This document shows positions 59,303 to 64,000 of a stretch of 64,000 nt of DNA, one piece after another. The stretch is from Nitrospira sp. CG24A. Lineage in GTDB: Bacteria > Nitrospirota > Nitrospiria > Nitrospirales > Nitrospiraceae. The DNA is taken from contig NEWT02000020.1 in assembly GCA_002869925.2 (NCBI GenBank), positions 18,385 through 82,384 on the forward strand, given 5' to 3'. The notes under the pieces are model-generated. The model did not search any database and was not told the origin of the DNA. It saw only the letters and a program-made list of their open reading frames with translations. Numbering within the stretch: position 1 is the stretch's first letter; each line of letters starts with the position of its first letter. Both the position numbers and the translations under genes were made by a program.

Positions 59303-59324
59303 CCGGTTGGCTTAATCCCCCCGC

Positions 59325-59346
59325 CGCATGGTTTCGTCACCATGCG
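59325..59346 (+). terminator. Hairpin after the pentapeptide gene
   Basis: CGCATGG, eight-base loop, CCATGCG: 7-bp perfect stem, 22 bases after the stop. No T-run, but it separates the cassette from the ndk promoter. Confidence 0.5.
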
Positions 59347-59366
59347 ATGATCTTCTCCCACGACCC

Positions 59367-59395
59367 TTGCAAGCCCATTATCAGCCACTTATAAT
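59367..59395 (+). promoter_or_regulatory. Sigma-70 promoter of ndk
   Basis: TTGCAA (59367-59372), spacer 17, perfect TATAAT (59390-59395). Predicted start near 59402, about 47 bases before the ATG. Confidence 0.8.
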
Positions 59396-59448
59396 GCGGC
59401 AGCGCTGTTCAATTTATTCTTTAACTGTGTGGAGGAACCTCAGAGCTC

Positions 59449-59871
59449 ATGAGTGAACGAACGTTAGCGATCATCAAGCCCGATGCGGTGAAGAAAAATG
59501 CGATCGGCGATATTATAGCCAGCTACGAGAAAGCCGGCCTGAAGCCGGTGGCCATACGCATGATGCAGTTCTCACAATCAACAGCGGAGGGATTTTATGC
59601 CGTGCATAAGGCCCGTCCGTTTTTCGAGAGCCTCTGCACATTCATGGTGTCCGGTCCAGTTGTGGTGCTGGTGCTGCAAGGCGACAACGCGATCAAGAAG
59701 AATCGCGAGCTGATGGGTGCGACCGACCCGGCTAAAGCGGACGCAGGCACGATTCGCAAAGCCCATGGGGCGAACATCGAATTTAACGCCGTGCATGGAT
59801 CCGATTCGCCGGAGACCGCCAAGTTCGAAATCGGATATTTCTTTCCTGGACTGGATCTCATTGGATCGTGA
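59449..59871 (+). CDS. ndk: Nucleoside diphosphate kinase
   Basis: 140 residues, usual length. [21 protein letters not shown], the [10 protein letters not shown] strand, and the phospho-His region [20 protein letters not shown] (His about residue 117) identify it. It balances NTP pools by phosphate transfer from ATP. It has its own sigma-70-type promoter and begins the housekeeping end of the window. Confidence 0.97.
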   Translation: MSERTLAIIKPDAVKKNAIGDIIASYEKAGLKPVAIRMMQFSQSTAEGFYAVHKARPFFESLCTFMVSGPVVVLVLQGDNAIKKNRELMGATDPAKADAGTIRKAHGANIEFNAVHGSDSPETAKFEIGYFFPGLDLIGS

Positions 59872-59910
59872 CCGCCACCGTGACCAGGATTTCTCCAAAG
59901 GGGAATACGC

Positions 59911-60297
59911 ATGATCCCGAAAGACCTCCGTTACCACCAAGAGCATGAATGGGTGCGAGTGAATGGCATGCAGGCGACTGTGGGCATCAGTCATTTTGCC
60001 CAAGATGCGTTGGGCGATATCGTCTTCATTGATTTGCCGAAGCCCGGCGCCGTCGTCAAGGCCGGACAGCAGATCGGCGAGGTCGAATCGACCAAGACGA
60101 CCTCCACGATTTACACACCAGTGAGCGGTACGATTGCCACAATCAACACCGACTTGAAAGACCATCCCGAAGTGGTGAATTCAGATCCTTACGGAAAAGG
60201 CTGGATGGTGGCGATCGATCTGTCGAGTGCGAGCGAGCTGGACCAGCTCATGACCGCTGCACAGTATGAAACGTTTCTTGCCGGCCGGAAACATTGA
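59911..60297 (+). CDS. gcvH: Glycine cleavage H protein (lipoyl carrier)
   Basis: 128 residues: DLRYHQEHEWVRVNGMQATVGISHFAQDALGDIVFIDLP is the H-protein start. The lipoyl-lysine lies in GEVESTKTTSTIYTPVSG at about residue 63. It swings an aminomethyl group between glycine decarboxylase, T protein and Lpd. Only lpd is adjacent; gcvP and gcvT are not in the window. Confidence 0.95.
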   Translation: MIPKDLRYHQEHEWVRVNGMQATVGISHFAQDALGDIVFIDLPKPGAVVKAGQQIGEVESTKTTSTIYTPVSGTIATINTDLKDHPEVVNSDPYGKGWMVAIDLSSASELDQLMTAAQYETFLAGRKH

Positions 60298-60372
60298 GTC
60301 ATTGCGCCATCGTGTGATTGGATCATTGATGAGCGTTCGCCATGAATCAACCGGCAATCGGCCGATGCCGTA

Positions 60373-61803
60373 ATGAATTCCCAAAAACATATCGCCATTC
60401 TCGGTGCAGGACCCGGCGGCTATGTCGCTGCGATCCGGGCAGCCCAGCTTGGCGCCCGCGTCACCGTCATCGAGTCTCACGCGCTCGGCGGCGTCTGCTT
60501 GAATTGGGGTTGTATTCCCAGTAAGGCCCTCCTGTCGGTCGTCGAACTCGGCGACAAGGTCAAGAAGTCTGAGGATATGGGGTTACTGGTTCCGGGACCA
60601 GTCACGTATGATCTCGCTCGGATGGTCGCCAGAAAGAATAGGGTGGTGGCGACTCTCGTGAAGGGCATTGCCACGCTGTTCAAGGCCTGGAACATTGAAC
60701 ATGTGGAGGGAACCGGATCGCTACAGAATCGGCAGACGGTCCGGGTATCGGCAGCCGATGGTGCCACGCGAGACGTTCAGGCTGATGCCATTGTGATTGC
60801 CACGGGGTCGTCCTGGCCGAATCTGCCGCAGTTTCCGATCGATGGGCAGCAATTGCTCACCAGCCAGCACCTTCTTGATCTCGATCGCATTCCTGCCAGT
60901 CTGCTGATCGTGGGTGGGGGAGTTGAAGGGTGCGAGTTCGCCGCGCTCTATAGCGGTCTTGGAACAGCGGTGACGATTGTCGAATTGATGGCGCGCGTGC
61001 TTCCTCTGGAGGATGAAGAGGTCTCTTCCATGATGGAGCGCGAGCTGAAGAAACGGGGCGTGACGGTCCTGACCGGGACCACTGTCGAGAGGCTGGAGCG
61101 TATCCCAACGGCCATCACGGTGGCTCTCAAAGATGGCACGCAGATCGTGACTGAGAAGTTGTTGGTGTCTGTGGGGCGAGGATTGAATAGTCGAGGCATC
61201 GGATTGGAACAGGTGGGAGTGCAGACGGGACGACGAGGGGAGATTCTCGTGAACGATCAGATGGAAACCACGGTGCCGGGAATTTATGCAATCGGCGATG
61301 TCGTCGGCAAAGCGATGTTGGCGCACGTGGCTTCGGCGCAAGGCAAAGTCGCAGTTGAGAATATCATGGGGCACCAGGCGACGGTCCGTTACGACGTGAT
61401 CCCCGCTGGAATTTTTACCCTCCCGGAGATCGGCCGTGTGGGTGTGACGGAACAGCAAGCTAGAGAACGAGCCCAAGCAGCCGGGCTGAACCCTGCCCAG
61501 GCGGTGACGGTGGGGCGTTTTCGCTATGCCGGGTTAGGGAAGGCTCAAGCGACAGGAGAGACGACGGGGCTGTTCAAGATTATTGCCGAGTCGCCGAGCG
61601 GCAAGGTCTTGGGCGTGCATATCGTCGGCGCCCATGCCGCTGATCTGGTGCATGAAGCCGCCATGGCGATGCACGCCGGTGCAACGGTCTCGCAGATGGC
61701 GGACATGATTCACGCGCATCCGACGCTGTCCGAAGGCATGATGGAAGCGGCTGAAGATGTCGAAGGGAAGGCGATTCACCAAGTACGAAGGCGGATACCA
61801 TAA
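60373..61803 (+). CDS. lpdA: Dihydrolipoyl dehydrogenase
   Basis: 476 residues. FAD motif AILGAGPGGYVAAIRAAQLG, redox disulfide CLNWGCIPSKALL (Cys near 43 and 48), NAD motif LLIVGGGVEGCEFAALYSGLG, and the C-terminal active His-Glu in MADMIHAHPTLSEGMMEA. It reoxidises lipoyl groups, consistent with gcvH next to it. Stop overlaps the next start (TAATG). Confidence 0.96.
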   Translation: MNSQKHIAILGAGPGGYVAAIRAAQLGARVTVIESHALGGVCLNWGCIPSKALLSVVELGDKVKKSEDMGLLVPGPVTYDLARMVARKNRVVATLVKGIATLFKAWNIEHVEGTGSLQNRQTVRVSAADGATRDVQADAIVIATGSSWPNLPQFPIDGQQLLTSQHLLDLDRIPASLLIVGGGVEGCEFAALYSGLGTAVTIVELMARVLPLEDEEVSSMMERELKKRGVTVLTGTTVERLERIPTAITVALKDGTQIVTEKLLVSVGRGLNSRGIGLEQVGVQTGRRGEILVNDQMETTVPGIYAIGDVVGKAMLAHVASAQGKVAVENIMGHQATVRYDVIPAGIFTLPEIGRVGVTEQQARERAQAAGLNPAQAVTVGRFRYAGLGKAQATGETTGLFKIIAESPSGKVLGVHIVGAHAADLVHEAAMAMHAGATVSQMADMIHAHPTLSEGMMEAAEDVEGKAIHQVRRRIP

Positions 61804-62279
61804 TGTGGCAATCGCTCCTCCTGAAGCTTGGGATGTTCGCCGCGACCATGGGAGTCGTGTTTTGGATTGGGTGGACCCTGCCGACTTCATCCGATCGTGA
61901 GCACGACCTTGTCGTCGAATCGCTTGAGGGATCGAAGGCTGACATTCCTTCCGACCGTGGGCGCGTGGCCACGGTGAGCCCGTTTCCCAGCCCTTCGTTG
62001 GCAGACCAACCGTCGGCCAGTTCCGTACCGAAACGGATTCACCAAAGCCCTATTGATCTCAATAGGGCGACGGGCGATGATTTTGAAGGGTTGCCTGGGG
62101 TTGGGCCTAAGTTAGCCGGACGGATTCTCGCGTATCGCCAGTCGATCGGAGCCTTTCACTCTCTTGATGAGTTGCAAGCCGTCAAAGGGATCGGGAGCAA
62201 GACGTTTGAGCGGATTCGGCCATTGGTGACGGTCGCGCCAGATGTGAACGTCTCAGATAGACGGAAGAAAGCAGCATGA
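61803..62279 (+). CDS. ComEA-like helix-hairpin-helix protein
   Basis: 158 residues. A membrane helix ([18 protein letters not shown]) at the start, a disordered Ser/Pro linker, then tandem HhH motifs: [59 protein letters not shown]. This is the ComEA DNA-binding domain, used in DNA uptake when a competence system exists. No other com gene is present, so the biological role is open. It overlaps tyrS by 4 bases. Confidence 0.9.
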   Translation: MWQSLLLKLGMFAATMGVVFWIGWTLPTSSDREHDLVVESLEGSKADIPSDRGRVATVSPFPSPSLADQPSASSVPKRIHQSPIDLNRATGDDFEGLPGVGPKLAGRILAYRQSIGAFHSLDELQAVKGIGSKTFERIRPLVTVAPDVNVSDRRKKAA

Positions 62280-63487
62280 GCGAACTCTCCCGTCAACTGG
62301 ATTTAATGCTTCGCGGGGTCGTGGAGGTGATTCAACGGGCCGAGCTTGAATCGAAGCTGACACGCTCTTTGAAAGAGAACCGGCCGCTTCGCGTGAAAGC
62401 CGGTTTCGATCCGACCGCGCCCGATCTGCATTTGGGCCATACGGTCTTGATCCACAAGCTGAAACATTTTCAGGAACTCGGCCATCACGTGATTTTCTTG
62501 ATCGGCGATTTCACCGGGATGATCGGTGATCCGACCGGTCAATCGGAAACACGCGTCGCGCTTTCGAAGGAAAAAGTATTGGAGAATGCCACAACCTACG
62601 AGCGGCAGATTTTTAAAATTCTCGACCCTGCGAAGACGCAGGTGGAGTTCAACAGCCGGTGGATGAGCACGATGACGGCAGACGCGTTGATCCATCTGAG
62701 TGCGCAATATAGTGTCGCGCGCATGTTGGAGCGGGACGATTTCCGGAAGCGGTACGCGGAGCAGAAACCCATCAGCATTCATGAGTTCATGTATCCCCTT
62801 GTGCAGGGCTACGATTCCGTCGCGCTCAAGTCTGATATCGAATTGGGCGGCACCGATCAGAAGTTCAATCTTCTTGTCGGCCGTGACCTCCAGCGGGGTT
62901 ATGGGCAAGAACCGCAGGTCGTCATGACGATGCCGTTGCTGGAGGGCACCGATGGCGTGAAGAAAATGAGCAAGAGTGTCGGCAACTATATCGCATTGGA
63001 GGATGCGCCGAACGACATGTACGGCAAGCTCATGTCGATCAGCGACTCGTTGATGTTTCGTTACTATGAGCTGCTGACAACGGAGGATATGGCTGGAGTG
63101 AAGGCCGCGCATCCTATGGAGGCGAAGCAAACACTCGCATCCTTGATTGTCGCTCGATATCACGGGGAAGAGGCTGGCCGGGAGGCGAGGGTGGCCTTTC
63201 AGCAGAAATTCCAGGAACGGGAATTTCCAAGCGAGCCGGACGCGCGGGTGATTTTGACTCTGGCCGATCTGCAGCAAGGGCAAGCGATCAGTCTTGTCGA
63301 GCTGGTGGCGAAGACGGGGCTTGTGCCAAGCAAGAGTGAGGCTCGTCGGCTGATTATTCAAGGGGGCCTAGAGGTTGACGAACAGAAGCAACTCGACGCG
63401 AAGGCTGTCATTCCTATTGTGGCAGGACACACCTACCGCCTGAAGGTTGGCCGCAGAAAGTTTGCGGTCGTGGAATTGAAGAAATAG
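62276..63487 (+). CDS. tyrS: Tyrosyl-tRNA synthetase
   Basis: 403 residues, TyrZ-like long form. Class I signatures HLGH in [19 protein letters not shown] and KMSKS in [12 protein letters not shown]. The C-terminal S4 RNA-binding domain has [18 protein letters not shown]. It charges tRNA-Tyr. Coupled to the comEA-like gene by ATGA overlap. The sequence 63488-63548 after it is without features. Confidence 0.97.
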   Translation: MSELSRQLDLMLRGVVEVIQRAELESKLTRSLKENRPLRVKAGFDPTAPDLHLGHTVLIHKLKHFQELGHHVIFLIGDFTGMIGDPTGQSETRVALSKEKVLENATTYERQIFKILDPAKTQVEFNSRWMSTMTADALIHLSAQYSVARMLERDDFRKRYAEQKPISIHEFMYPLVQGYDSVALKSDIELGGTDQKFNLLVGRDLQRGYGQEPQVVMTMPLLEGTDGVKKMSKSVGNYIALEDAPNDMYGKLMSISDSLMFRYYELLTTEDMAGVKAAHPMEAKQTLASLIVARYHGEEAGREARVAFQQKFQEREFPSEPDARVILTLADLQQGQAISLVELVAKTGLVPSKSEARRLIIQGGLEVDEQKQLDAKAVIPIVAGHTYRLKVGRRKFAVVELKK

Positions 63488-63548
63488 AGAGGTACGGGGT
63501 CAGCAGGAAGTACGAGGGGCAAGCGCTGATAATGTTTCTCCTGTCTGA

Positions 63549-63577
63549 TTGACTTGGCTTCTGAGCCAGCGTAGGAT
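63549..63577 (+). promoter_or_regulatory. Sigma-70 promoter of tRNA-Gly
   Basis: TTGACT (63549-63554), spacer 17, TAGGAT (63572-63577), placing the start about 6 bases before the mature tRNA. Confidence 0.65.
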
Positions 63578-63589
63578 TCGATTGAGTGA

Positions 63590-63664
63590 GCGGGCGTAGC
63601 TCAGGGGTAGAGTCCTAGCTTCCCAAGCTAGTTGTCGTGGGTTCAAATCCCATCGCCCGCTCCA
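63590..63664 (+). tRNA. tRNA-Gly (anticodon CCC)
   Basis: 75 bases including an encoded CCA. Acceptor GCGGGCG pairs with CGCCCGC. Anticodon stem CTAGC/GCTAG holds the loop TTCCCAA with anticodon CCC, read from the seven-base loop. T-arm GTGGG-TTCAAAT-CCCAT fits. It decodes GGG. Confidence 0.95.
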
Positions 63665-63724
63665 ACTCAGACTTTTTCTTCTCTCCTCCTACTTCTCTTT
63701 TTCCGGCACCTGGTCGTTGGCATC

Positions 63725-63769
63725 GAGAGGCATTCCTCTCTCGTTAGGTCTGTTCGGTTGAACAGACCT
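63725..63769. terminator. Two tandem hairpins between tRNA-Gly and the LuxR gene
   Basis: GAGAGG-CATT-CCTCTC (63725-63740), then a perfect 10-bp stem AGGTCTGTTC-GGTT-GAACAGACCT (63746-63769). They lie between convergent transcripts and could end both; a T-rich tract (63670-63715) follows the tRNA. The rest of 63665-63837 holds nothing else. Confidence 0.5.
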
Positions 63770-63837
63770 GACAAGTGCAGCTGAATCCAGTACGGAAGGT
63801 CTCACATCGATTATATCCGTCGAGGGAGTGCTGTCGG

Positions 63838-64000
63838 CTAGGCAGGAGAAGAGTATATGGGGGAAGCCTGTGCTGAGGTTGGTAGGTCTACCAGTCCCAA
63901 ATGGTATGCACTAATCAATAGCTTTTGGCGATTGGCCACCCCCAATTTGTCGAAGATTCTCGTCAAATGATGACGAACCGTGATGTCCGAGATAGAAAGA
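63838..64000 (-). CDS. LuxR-type response regulator, C-terminal fragment
   Basis: Minus-strand reading from the window edge: SISDITVRHHLTRIFDKLGVANRQKLLISAYHLGLVDL, then a short tail ending IYSSPA and a stop at 63838. This is the recognition helix and last helix of a LuxR/NarL HTH domain. The 5' part (receiver or other sensor) is outside the window, so the regulated pathway is unknown. Confidence 0.85.
   Translation of the reverse strand, partial: LSISDITVRHHLTRIFDKLGVANRQKLLISAYHLGLVDLPTSAQASPIYSSPA

Overview
The window is a 64 kb flagellar, chemotaxis and motility super-cluster with a glycan-modification island and a short housekeeping end. Gene content, gene order and the dense intergenic palindromic repeats fit a member of Nitrospirota, most probably the genus Nitrospira. 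That assignment is an inference from protein style and layout; no marker gene for nitrite oxidation lies in the window.

Layout. 3-3.9 kb: a motE-like chaperone fragment, fliK, a very short flgD and flgE, closed by a strong hairpin. 4.1-14.8 kb: a sigma-54-type promoter, then fliL-fliM-fliN-fliO-fliP-fliQ-fliR-flhB-flhA-flhF-flhG-fliA (switch, export gate, placement GTPase/ATPase, sigma-28). 14.9-17.6 kb: a small accessory interval with an orphan ORF, a TacT/TacA-type toxin-antitoxin pair and a degenerate GGDEF membrane protein. 17.8-27.4 kb: a second sigma-54-type promoter and flgF-flgG-flgA-flgH-orf-flgI-flgJ-flgM-flgN-flgK-flgL-csrA-fliW. 27.5-33.1 kb: a minus-strand hybrid kinase/HD-GYP pair, facing the wreck of a second HD-GYP gene coupled to a PilZ gene. 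33.3-45.2 kb: epimerase, two B12-type radical SAM proteins (one fused to two glycosyltransferase domains and TPRs), two GT9 enzymes, a Maf-N/CgeB-like hybrid and an unknown protein directly before flagellin. 45.4-51.3 kb: fliC-flaG-fliD-fliS-fliT-like-orf-GGDEF-PilZ. 51.3-52.6 kb: a broken MinD-like gene full of palindromic repeats and a divergent excisionase-type HTH gene. 52.7-55.6 kb: cheY-cheZ-motA-motB. 56-59.3 kb: a partner-switching cassette (STAS, REC-PP2C, HPt, REC-ATPase, pentapeptide). 59.4-64 kb: ndk, gcvH, lpd, comEA-like, tyrS, tRNA-Gly(CCC) and the end of a LuxR-type regulator.

How it works together. Early and middle structural operons carry sigma-54-like -24/-12 sites. FliA (sigma-28) and its anti-factor FlgM are both present. 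Four closely similar sigma-28-like sites (TCAAG..., spacer 11-12, CCGATA) sit before csrA-fliW, the HD-GYP/kinase operon, the HD-GYP relic/PilZ operon and fliC. CsrA and FliW probably set flagellin translation through ANGGA motifs in the fliC leader. C-di-GMP proteins (GGDEF, HD-GYP, PilZ) and CheY/CheZ provide behavioural control.

Signs of decay: cheZ has a one-base frameshift that removes its CheY-binding tail, one HD-GYP gene is reduced to its two ends, and the MinD-like gene has lost its P-loop and is split by a repeat array. All coordinates come from reading the sequence. No database search was run.
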